Shown here: positions 37,590 through 46,166 of the stretch, in pieces
How positions within the stretch are numbered: position 1 is the first letter of the stretch
Layout: each line of letters starts with the position of its first letter
DNA from: Liopterus haemorrhoidalis
Lineage: Eukaryota > Arthropoda > Insecta > Coleoptera > Dytiscidae
Assembly: GCA_963971575.1 (NCBI GenBank)
Contig: OZ020613.1
Location: forward strand, 50,400,250-50,464,249
Direction: 5' to 3'
DNA: 64,000 nucleotides
Program-made: the position numbers and the translations under genes
Notes under the pieces: model-generated
Database searches by the model: none
What the model was told of the DNA's origin: nothing
What the model saw: only the letters and a program-made list of their open reading frames with translations

Positions 37590-40370
37590 ATTTTGGCAAA
37601 ATTGTTGTTTCAAATAGTAAATATATTCTCATGTGTGAAGATCATTTGGCGGAAAAACTCTTTACCAATTCTATTAAATCAAGATTTTTGAACAAATCGG
37701 AAGCAGTACCAACAATTTTTATTCCTGAAGCAAATAAAATAAAAATACTACAAAATATAATTGTAAGGCCGGCATTTTCTTCAAATATTTCTTCTCAAAG
37801 TACGCCTGTTGCGACTACAAGTTACTCAACTGAAACTGATGCTGTTTGCTCAAATATGGATATTATTAGTCCAACATCGTTAAAAGAACCTCAACAAAAA
37901 TCAGGTAAGAAAATACTATCTAAAATTAATATTACTAGGAAAGATTTAACACCACGCAAAAAAAAAATTATATGAAAATAATTGGAAACTAAATAGTAAT
38001 ATTTGTAAATTAAAAAAATCTTTATTCAACTCAAAAAATCTAGTAAAATCGTATCATGATCTGACTCTGACCCAAAAGTTTGAAGAATTTGAAAAAAAAA
38101 TTGATTCTGCAGGTATTCAGTTATTAGAAGCCCATTTCGAAACATTAAATTAAAACGGCCAATATGGAATGCAAATAACAAAGCTCTATGCCTGGCTGCT
38201 TTTAAACGAGGCCCAAGATGTTATAAATTTTTCTCTAAGTTTTTACAGTTACCTTCTAAATCAATTCTTATAAGAAGTTTAAATAAATTACCTTTTAATA
38301 CAGGAATAAATGTATATATGTTTGAAACTTTAAAAAAACGAGTTAACATGATGGTATCTCCAGATAGACTGTGTTCTCTAATTTTTGACGAAATGGCAAT
38401 TTCATCATTGTTAACTTATCAAAAAAATCTAGGTAAAGTCGTAGGGTATGTTGATTTGGGTTCTTTAGGTAGAAAAAATCAAATAGCAAACCGTGCCTTG
38501 GTATTCATGGTACAAGCAGGGCCGGATTATCCCGTTAGACAAAAAAGACATTTGACTAGAGCCCGTAATTTGCAAGGGCCCGGATTTGGTAGGTGATGTC
38601 TTTTTTTTTTTTTGCTCTCCACTTGGATTTGGGAGGTGAAGTCCTTTTTTTGTTTGCTCTTCACTTGGATTTGGGAGGTGAAGTCTTTTTTTTTTTTTTT
38701 TTGCCCTTCACTTGGATTTGGGAGGTGAAGACATTTTTTTTTTTGCTCTCCACTTAAAAAAAAAACATAGGTTGAGGGCCCGTAAATCAAAAATGTCTTG
38801 GGCCCAGCGAAGGCTTAGTGCGCCACTGGGTACAAGGAATTAGAAAAAAATGGAAACAGCCCATAGCTTATTACTTTACTAAAGATTGTGTGAAAACATT
38901 AGATTTAAAATATTTAATTCAATAATTAATTTATCAATTAGAAAAATGTGGTTTAATAATTACTAACACGGTATGTGACCAGGGATCGACAAATATGGTA
39001 TGCATAAGAAGCTTGGTAAATGAAACCGAGAGACAAGACCCTTCCGACTTTTATTTCCAAGTAAATGGCAAAACCATTTACCCTATTTTTGATGTTCCAC
39101 ATATTTTAAAATCAACAAGGACAGCCCTATTTTATAATAATATAACATTTGAAAAAAATAAAATTGCCAAATTTGAAATTATTGAAAAATGTTGGAAAAT
39201 AGATTCGGCTCAAAGGTTCCAGATGTTGTATGGCATTAAGGATTATTTGTTTAAATTAGAAAAGGGGTCGCAAAAAATGAAAGTGTCTGTAGCTGCCAAA
39301 ACAATGAGTAATACTGTGACAGCTGCAATTAATTCAATGTGTGCGTATGGGCGCGATATTTTACCGGCTGACGCAGTATTCACAGCAGAATTTGTTTCTA
39401 CATGCCGACAAACTTTTTGATTCATTAAATTCTAGCACATTGCATCCAGAAAAAGGGAAAAAAATTAAATGTGCTTTGCATAAAAATTCTGGTCATATTA
39501 ATTACTAGTACAAAATGTTGAAAAAAATTGAGTCTTGGCAATTTAAATCAAAAAAACCACCTTTTAAGAAAAGGACATCAATGCCTTTTAAAACCGGATG
39601 GGTAATCACCATAAAAAATAGTATGGCTCTATGGAAAATGTGCCAGAAATATGATTTAAAATATTTAAGAACGAGGGCATTAAACCAAGATGCAGTAGAA
39701 AACCTATTTGGCACAATAAGACAACAAGGAGCTCGAAATGTCAAACCAAGTGCTTCGCATTTTATTGCCAGTTTGAAAACCTCAATATTAAATAATTTGT
39801 TTACGCAAAATAGGTCCTTTAATTATGAAGACGACGGACGTTCTGTATTATTTAATTTAAAAGAATTTTTAGATTTTCAAGTATCTTCTTCTACTATACC
39901 TTTCGACGTAGAATTTGTAGGGATTAACGTAAATATATTAAAAACTTCTGACTTTTCCAACAACAATTTTGATTTGCCCGCAATTTCTTATGTATGTGGA
40001 TATTTCTATAAAAAAAAAATTAAATCTGTTTCTGAAAATTGCGAATTATGTAAGGCACTTTTACTTACGGAAAGTACTTACGAATTGCACCATATTTTCA
40101 CATTATTTTAGGAATATGACAACGAACAAAGGTTACATTATGTAACTATGGATTTCATAATTTATGTTGCTAATTTATATGATCATATTATCAAATTTTT
40201 AAAAGAAATTGGTTATTTAAATCATTAAGATATTAGACTGTTTACTTTTTTATATCAAAAAATTGAGTTTCCAAAATTAACATGCCAATTACATAAGGAA
40301 GAAATACATAAGAAAATTGTTAACCTTGCGATTGACCTTATAACAAGGAAATATTAACAAGAACTTATTA
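37590..40370 (+). pseudogene. P-element-like (THAP9-type) transposase, broken
   Basis: The N-terminal piece (37590-37975) has the second half of a THAP zinc finger: C-E-D-H-L followed by E-A-V-P-T-I-F, a site-specific DNA-binding domain. The catalytic part is spread over frames: L-I-F-D-E-M-A-I (38380), C-D-Q-G-S-T-N (38975) and L-N-Q-D-A-V-E-N-L-F-G-T-I-R-Q-Q-G (39680-39730). The last is a hallmark of P-element/THAP9 proteins. Breaks include frameshifts near 37970 and 39405, stops near 38150 and 38922, and a MITE insertion at 38517. A degenerate C-terminus extends to about 40370. No terminal repeats were identified. All three acidic landmark residues are still legible. Confidence 0.83.
38517..38828 (+). 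mobile_element. hAT-type MITE with internal minisatellite
   Basis: The ends CAGGGCCGG and GCGCCACTG and a perfect 8-bp duplication GGTACAAG (38509-38516 and 38829-38836) mark a hAT-type insertion. It interrupts the P-element-like transposase. Inside, 38580-38755 holds four copies of a unit of about 45-60 bases built from CACTTGGATTTGGGAGGTGAAG plus a T-run. A related minisatellite occurs in a different MITE at 44350-44470. Confidence 0.88.
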
Positions 40371-40479
40371 AAGCAAAATAAACTGCTAATTACATTTATT
40401 ATTTATTTTTATTTTTCTTAGCTTCGTGAAGAACTAGATTTTGAAATCTACTAAATTCGTGCATTTTTTTCTAATATAG

Positions 40480-40720
40480 AACATCAATCTGCTTCACAAT
40501 TAAAGTCACCTTTATGGTTAGACGTTACTAAATTGTATACAAGAGATGTTTTAAAAGATGAAACAAATTGATCTGCATTTGGATTATTATTTTGTGCCCC
40601 AAGTTGTCGTATGAGGTCAAATTGGTTTTTAATCGCAATCTGATTTAGAGCTGTACTTTTTAAATAACTCATTTCATTTTTCTCACACACTCGTCATATA
40701 ATAATTACATTTTTTATGGT
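40480..40720 (-). pseudogene. Second P-element-like transposase fragment, inverted
   Basis: The minus strand encodes a short piece with A-L-N-Q-I-A-I-K-N...I-R-Q-L-G-A-Q-N, which corresponds to the catalytic L-N-Q-D-A-V-E-N-L-F-G segment at 39680-39760. The acidic residue position and the G-T-I stretch are degenerate. It is a separate diverged fragment in opposite orientation. Surrounding AT-rich sequence (40370-41040) shows nothing else. Confidence 0.65.
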
Positions 40721-41382
40721 TTGGAACCAAGTTTTTAAAAGGCATACTACTCCTTTTTTTTAAATAGTGATTTTTTAAAAATTATTTTCCACGAATCTAT
40801 TTATTTAACATTTCGTACCAATATTTTACATGTCCAGAACATTTATCAGTATCATACCTTGAAAAAACATAAATAATCAATAAACTAAGTTTTTCAAATA
40901 GATATCTTGTAATAATATTCAAATAAACTTAATTAAATTTAACTAACAAAATAGGTGTATTTTTTCGTAAATTAAATCAGACCTGCTGAAGCAGCTTTGA
41001 GAAATTTTATTGGACCGCAAAGGGTTAAAAGTGTTAAGTCTAAATAATTTTAAAACATGGGCAGAGGCAAAGCTATTGATGGAAAATTTCGGTTAATCAT
41101 TGTGAACTTAGCAAAAACAGGAAAACCAATTCCGAAATCGGAAAATTATTAGGTTTGTCAAGATACAGTATTAGAAATATTGTAAAATTGTAGACACGTG
41201 GTAAACAAGTGGTTCAGTTGCCCCAAAGCCCCAGTACGTGAAGAAAACTACACTGACGGACAATGACAAACGTGCATTGAAAAGAATTATTAAGGATAAC
41301 AGACGTGCTAACTACAGTCAATTGCGTGTACTGTGGAGCGATGTTGTTGGAAGACCTGTTTCAAGGTCTACATGTCATAAGG

Positions 41383-41560
41383 TGTTATAATGTATGTATA
41401 ATAAATATAACACAACTTATATATCAAATATATTAAAAACAATCTCAAAATACAAGTAAATAACTGTCAAACTCATTTATTATCTTTTTATATCCCTGGT
41501 GACGAACATTGCCATGGATATTAGGTTAGTAGAGATCTTCTCTCCAACACCTCCCCTTTT
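41383..41560 (-). repeat. gypsy 3' LTR (41383-41549) and polypurine tract
   Basis: Read on the minus strand the LTR begins TGTTGGAGAGAAG at 41549 and ends TTATAACA at 41383, 167 bp with TG...CA ends. The purine run AAAAGGGGAGG at 41550-41560 sits directly before it, as a plus-strand primer should. TATAAAAAG and AATAAA lie inside. Only one LTR is present. Confidence 0.78.
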
Positions 41561-42492
41561 GAGTTGTAAATAAGTCGTGCAGGTGGCATGGAGGGTCTGT
41601 TACTTCGGCGTAATAGTTGGGGAACATCTTGCTCTTGTTCGGGTTGAATATCTTGTTCTGACTGAACATCTTGTTCGTGTTCTGGCTGAACGTCTTGAAC
41701 ATTCATATAATGCCTATTTTCTGTTTCTGGGAAGGAAATCGAACATGGAAGATCAATTTAATAGGAAACATGGCGCTAGGAAACGCTTTTACTCAATACA
41801 TGATAAAGTCTATGCTAGAGATTTCTATAAAAATGTATGGCGTGAAGGAATAATAACAAGTCGGCGCGGTCACGTCATGTACGACGTTTCTGTTGGAAAC
41901 AAATCATGGATTCGTCATGCAAATCAAATACGAAGTCGTATTGATAATGATAAAGTCAAAACGACTACAAATAATTCGTTAACACTTTTAGAAATATTTG
42001 AAATTCAAATTCTTCCAGAGTAGCAGATGAAAAACATTTAGGAAATTGTTGTTGTAACAATTTTAAAAAAATATCATGTGAAAACATGTCAGTGACAGCT
42101 TTAGTTGCTGCCATAAGTTTGTTTGAATGCTGAATCGAATTACATACTTGACTAAATGGAACATCCCAAAGATTCAGTTTACCTATCCAATCTATACCTA
42201 TAATATTAAGATTTGGTTGTCCCGTTAAGTAACAAGTACCAACAGATTGTTGATCTCTGAAAGAAAACGTACAGTTAAATTTGCCAGAGAAACGCATACG
42301 ATCACCAGAAGCACTTTTTGGTGATTCGGAAGTGGTTTGTAAATCAGGTTTACCGATTTTTCTCCAAATGTTTACTGAAATTATCGTAACATCATATGCT
42401 GTATCTAGTTGAAGTTTCACCGGATGTTCATTAATGGACAGAGTGATATATTTTCTTTTGGAAGCAATCGGTACCATCAAAGTAAGCGACAA
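41561..42492 (-). pseudogene. Rearranged gypsy pol pieces: protease (minus), integrase C-terminus (plus), tail (minus)
   Basis: The minus strand from 42492 to about 41965 encodes a retropepsin: K-L-Q-L-D-T-A-Y-D-V-T-I-I-S with L-N-I-I-G-I-D-W downstream, then the first residues of the RT linker. D-T-A replaces the usual D-T-G/D-S-G. The RT, RNase H and most of integrase are missing. On the plus strand, 41735-41950 encodes the integrase C-terminal module (K-V-Y-A-R-D-F...G-H-V-M-Y-D-V...R-H-A-N-Q-I-R), inverted relative to its neighbours. The minus strand resumes at 41706-41521 with the Pol C-terminal tail (R-R-S-N-R-P-S-M-P-P-A-R-L) next to the polypurine tract. So a deletion and an inversion have occurred within one element. 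Confidence 0.72.
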
Positions 42493-43138
42493 GGTCTATG
42501 TACCAAAGTTTGGAAGAAAGAACTATACTAACGCAGGACTCTTTGTGCCGCAGTCAGAACAAGTGAAATTTTCAACACTGCGTGAAACAGTAGTAAGCCT
42601 GACGAATGAGCAAACTCCGATAGCACACCGTCGGAGGTTTTATGCTAATAATCCTATCCCAGGGGCGAAATGGAGAGTTGGTGATAACTCACCGATCCTA
42701 CTCAACCCTGACGAGATCATACCGGCTGAATATACTATTGAAGACTTCCAAAACGATGTCGACGATTTACGTCCTAAAATAAACTTCTTGAACAAGAAGG
42801 CACCTAAATATTATCAAAGGCCAATCAGTTACGAGCCTGGTGGGACGAAATCGATGCTCGTCTGTAATGAACAAAGTCAGCTAAAAGTTCCTGACAAAAA
42901 ATACGACCAAACGTGGGAGGATTACTTTTCCGATCACCTTCGAGGTGATATCGATGAATTCTTTAATCTTGAACACCTCACCACGAGAGAACAACTGGAA
43001 GGCAATCTTTGCCTATTAGGTGAAAGTCCAGTTGGAGCTTCACTTCGGTACCCTGTGTACATCCCAAGGGATCAACGACTCTGTTGTGAGACGAGCTGTC
43101 TCAGGTTCAAGAGTGCTAAGAATATAAAGTACATATAG
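42484..43138 (+). CDS. Unidentified ORF within the chimeric insert (about 217 codons)
   Basis: The frame is technically open from 42434, but the first 17 codons are antisense protease sequence, so the foreign segment starts about 42484 (S-D-K-V-Y-V-P-K-F-G-R-K). The protein is hydrophilic with no signal peptide or membrane segment. It contains P-I-A-H-R-R-R-F-Y-A-N-N-P and D-L-R-P-K-I-N-F-L-N-K-K. I recognise no family. Codon use looks like genuine coding sequence, and the frame is uninterrupted to TAG at 43136-43138. A polyadenylation-like AATAAA follows at 43261. It could derive from a host mRNA, another retroelement or a virus. Whether it is translated in this context is doubtful. Confidence 0.45.
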
Positions 43139-43274
43139 TGAAGCAGAGCGAGAAAACGCTAGAAATCCGTCCGGCATAAATAGACGTTAAATGAATTGAA
43201 CATCGTGGTCTGAGCTTAATTGTGAGATGTAGCGACCTCACGCCACAATGATAATCTTGAAATAAAAGAGCATC

Positions 43275-43457
43275 GCAACAACTTTAATATACGCTATTGG
43301 AGCTGGAATTACCGCGGCTGCTAGCACCAGACTTGCCCTCCAATTGATCCTCGTAATCGGAATGAGTACACTTTAAATCCTTTAACGAGGATCAATTGGA
43401 GGGCAAGTCTGGTGCCAGCAGCCGCGGTAATTCCAGCTCCAATAGCGCGTATATTAA
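43275..43457. rRNA. 18S rRNA fragments arranged as a fold-back palindrome (pseudogene)
   Basis: 43354-43457 reads as sense 18S rRNA around the universal 530-loop region (GAGTACACTTTAAATCC, CAGCAGCCGCGGTAATTCC, CCAATAGCG...TATATTAAA). 43275-43353 is the antisense of the same region (GCAACAACTTTAATATACGC ... TTACCGCGGCTGC ... GATCCTCG). The arms 43275-43353 and 43386-43457 are almost perfectly complementary, with a 32-base loop (43354-43385) of sense sequence. It is a non-functional piece of about 100 bases of rRNA and its snap-back copy. Confidence 0.9.
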
Positions 43458-44279
43458 ATAAGGAAACTAAAAAAATAGGATTTGGAACCTGTAAGGTAAT
43501 ATTTTTTTAATCGGACTCTTAAATGTATACCTATTTACAGAAATTTATAAAACTTTCTTAGGCCAAGGAAAAACCATTGTTGAAGTCAAAGCAAAAGAAA
43601 AACAGGTTCAAATGGGCAAGAGAACATAAAATATGGAATTGTGAAAAGTGTAAGAGCGTGCAATGGAATGATGAGTCTAGGTTTGAAGTCTGTGTAGGGG
43701 ACAACCGGAGAAGAGTTGTTCGTCAGAAACATGAAGCATATCATCCCGATTACTTGAAAATGAAGGTGAAATTTCCACCATCTGTCAAGGTGTGGGGTTC
43801 AATATCTGCAAGAGGTGTAGGAAAACTTCACTTTATCGATGGCATTGTTAACACAGCCAAATATTTAAGTATTTTAGAGGAGTCTCTGTTGCCAACTATG
43901 GAACGTGCATTAATCTCTGGGGAGGATTTTATTTTTCAACAAGATGGAGCCGCTTGCCATAAGTCAAAACAATCTTTTAAATGGTTCCGTGATCATTCTA
44001 TTCCACTTTTAGAGTGGGTTTCAAGTAGCCCAGACCTATCCCCCATCGAGACACTTTGGCACGAAATGAAAAAACGATTGCGTATAACACCCGCTAGAAC
44101 AATTCCAGAATTAAGACTAAAGCTTCAAGAAATATGGGATAATTTTACTCCTCGACAATGCCAAGACCTTGTAGATACTATACCTGGAAGAATTAATGCC
44201 GTTATAAAAATGAAAGGTGACGTTACCCAGTGGTAACTTCTGAAATAGGTTTCCAAGTTAATGACTTTCCAATGGAATA

Positions 44280-44510
44280 GGGTGACCATTCGTCCTGCAT
44301 TTCGCGGGACGTCCCGCATTTTGATTTGGTGTCCCCAAGGCCGAATTTTGCTCTGTACTTATATTTGGGAGGTGAAGACCTTTTTTTTGCTCTTTACTTA
44401 TATTTGGGAGGTGAGGACCGTTTTTTTGTTTGCTCTTCACTTATATTTCGGAAGTGACGACCTTTTTTTTGCTCCGTCCCGCATTGCCTTCTCCAAGAAA
44501 ATGGTCACCC
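44280..44510 (+). mobile_element. hAT-type MITE with internal minisatellite (second locus)
   Basis: Terminal inverted repeats GGGTGACCAT (44280-44289) and ATGGTCACCC (44501-44510) enclose 231 bp. Just inside the left end lies TCCTGCATTTCGCGGGACGTCCCGCATT, partly repeated before the right end (GTCCCGCATTGCC). Three copies of a T-run plus CTTATATTTGGGAGGTGAGGACC-like unit fill the middle. A target-site duplication is not clean; AATGGAATA and AATGGAAATA flank it imperfectly. Confidence 0.75.
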
Positions 44511-45486
44511 AAAATGGAAATATAATTTTTTTCTTATTAATTTACTTTAATAGTTGTAAATATTAATCGTAAATCTCTAAAATGTTTAATTGAAAATAAA
44601 ATATTACCTAGATTTCATAAGCTATTCGCATTCTGTCAATTGAACACCAATAAGTAAAAATTTCGTAGTGGGCCAACTGATAGTGGACAGGGCTCGTATA
44701 TGTAAGGATTTTACATACGTAATAAAAATATTAAACATTTCATTTATTAAAATGGATAATAGAGTTACAAATAAAATTAAATGACACTGTTTATGTGAAC
44801 ATTTGGATGGACCTGGCTGACAGTAATAGAGTTCTTCAAGGCAAATATACTTAAAAATAACCTACAATTTTTAATGATAAAATCTACGACAGCTAAACTA
44901 ATATATAATTGCATAAATTTATATTAATTAACCATCTTAAATATGTAAGACTTTATTACGAAAATTTCAGATGAATACTATAGTGAATAATTTAGTAATT
45001 ACTTATTAAAACAAATGATGTAACAAATAACTATAAAACAGATTTAATTGTTAATATTGCGAAAGCCTTAATCAAAAATTATACATTTCAGGAAAATAGA
45101 GAATTTATTCTACCAGTCATAAGAACTGATTGACTTTATAAAGCATTCGAATTTGAGCTTTATAAGGATATATGAAATTTTGTTCAAATAGCTCTCACGT
45201 AAATTTATTTGCTGCTCAATTTAATTATTGTATCTCTTCACATTCTTAGTCAAAATTTGTGAAATTCGCGACAGCTGTGCAACATATCCTGATAAAGCCA
45301 GTGAGTTTATTGTTTCAACGTAGAAGCATCCATCGAAAATTCAAGAAATAGGTAGGAAGTCCGAGATAGAAAGCACCAGAAACTCATAACAATTCACACG
45401 GACACTGTTCAAACATATTGTCTGTTGCTTTAAAAATTAATATATAAGTTATAAAAAATACAGTAGTACGTAATCTAGGTATATAA
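44511..45486. other. AT-rich intergenic sequence
   Basis: No gene or recognisable repeat was found. CAACTGATAGTGGACAGGGC near 44674 resembles a transposon end but has no partner in view. Confidence 0.4.
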
Positions 45487-45560
45487 GAAAGTTAATTAAA
45501 ATTTTTGACGCACATAAACAATGGCTATTTGCGCTTAACACAGCCCGTCTAAATGACTAG
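45487..45560 (-). mobile_element. Old family A 3'-end fragment
   Basis: AATTTTTGACGCACA...CAATGGCTATTTGCGC...CAGCCCGTCTAAATGACTAGA matches the family A 3' UTR start with substitutions. The TTAG tail has decayed to GTTAATTA. It is much more diverged than copies 1-4, indicating older activity of the same family. Confidence 0.7.
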
Positions 45561-45645
45561 AGTAGTAGATATTGGCTTACTTTATCCGGGAATTCGCCCC
45601 ACGCTTGGGGTACCATTCTAGGGCTCCGCCCGGTGGAGATGGAAG

Positions 45646-45864
45646 AAGAAAGAAGAAAGGCTTAAGACGTTCGAAAATTGGACATTTACATATGTATATC
45701 CGCGGGATTTAGCAAGGTCTGGTTTTTAATACTTCGACGAGAGCGAAAATGTGTGGTGCTGTTTCTGCAAAATTGAAATTGATCGTTGGCGAGAAGGAGA
45801 CACCCTCGCCGTAGACCATTTATTATGGGGAAGAAACTGTCTGTTTTTTAAATAGGTTTGATAT
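45646..45864 (+). pseudogene. BIR (inhibitor-of-apoptosis repeat) domain remnant with one stop
   Basis: One frame reads E-E-R-L-K-T-F-E-N-W, then L-A-R-S-G-F, a TAA at 45730-45732, Y-F-D-E-S-E-N-V-W-C-C-F-C, W-R-E-G-D, D-H-L-L-W and N-C, and closes at TAG 45862-45864. The order R-x-T-F-x-x-W, G-F-x-Y, C-x2-C, W-x-x-G-D, H-x(6)-C is the BIR signature; the Zn ligands C-x2-C, H and C are all present. The TAA stands where Tyr is usual. About 70 residues are recognisable, with no RING domain nearby. It may be an exon remnant of a host IAP gene, or one carried by a virus or transposon. IAP proteins bind and restrain caspases; this piece is non-functional as read. Confidence 0.75.
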
Positions 45865-46166
45865 CAGAAACATCCCGTTAACTCTTATCTTTTTTTTCAG
45901 AATTCGTCTATTACCTTAGAATTAAAATTTTCTTCCTGTTAAAATGCACATAAATAGAAGAACTGAAGCTCTGCTGTGTACCTACCATTGTTGGGTAGCG
46001 GCCCAGCGAGCGCTTACCTTGTAAGCTTATCGGTCCGAATGTATACCTACCATTGTCCATGTATACCTACCGCTAAACACTAACAGGTACTTGTACAGGT
46101 ACTTTGTACGATTGACGGTAAATCACAGAATGAATACAAACTAGACTAGCGACGGAAACGGCTTTA
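45865..46166. other. Intergenic sequence with short GTATACCTACC repeats
   Basis: TATACCTACC or TGTACCTACC recurs at about 45977, 46040 and 46064. Otherwise nothing is recognised. Confidence 0.35.

Larger units (their letters stand above)
41383..43457. mobile_element. Chimeric 2.07-kb insert (gypsy LTR + rearranged pol + unknown ORF + 18S rRNA fold-back) with 6-bp target-site duplication
   Basis: ATAAGG occurs at 41377-41382 and 43458-43463. Deleting the sequence between, plus one ATAAGG, restores the Tc1 reading frame. Inside, in order: a minus-strand LTR with its polypurine tract, a gypsy C-terminal tail (minus), an integrase C-terminal piece (plus), a protease (minus), an unknown ORF (plus), and an inverted repeat of 18S rRNA. 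No second LTR exists at the right end, which stops within rRNA sequence. The flanking duplication suggests one insertion event of an already chimeric molecule; this is inference. Confidence 0.8.
41057..44236 (+). pseudogene. Tc1-type transposase, broken and split by a chimeric insert, with an intron
   Basis: The N-terminal helix-turn-helix part is at 41057-41376 (M-G-R-G-K-A-I-D-G-K-F-R, S-R-S-T-C-H-K type). It carries a one-base loss near 41132 and stops near 41192 and 41239. After the 2.07-kb insert (41383-43457) the frame resumes at 43458. A 66-base intron (43496-43561, GTAATA...CTTAG) precedes A-K-E-K-P. The catalytic part stays open to TAA 44234-44236: W-N-D-E-S-R-F (43665), Q-Q-D-G-A-A-C-H-K-S (43940) and S-P-I-E-T-L-W-H-E-M (44040) give the D-D-E set. 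Without the insert the conserved C-H-K...E/T-K-K-I-G-F-G passage is contiguous, so the insertion point is exact. I found no matching terminal repeats. Confidence 0.85.

Noticed and set aside
38527..38790. Minus-strand ORF with repeated K-K-K and T-S-Q-I-Q-V-K-S
   Set aside because: It is the translated minisatellite of the hAT MITE, not a gene.
43275..43457. Functional rRNA gene
   Set aside because: Only about 100 bases of 18S are present, duplicated as a palindrome, with no other rDNA nearby.
44258..44440. Minus-strand ORF with repeats similar to the one at 38527
   Set aside because: This is again the translated minisatellite inside a MITE; the similarity is reported as a DNA repeat.
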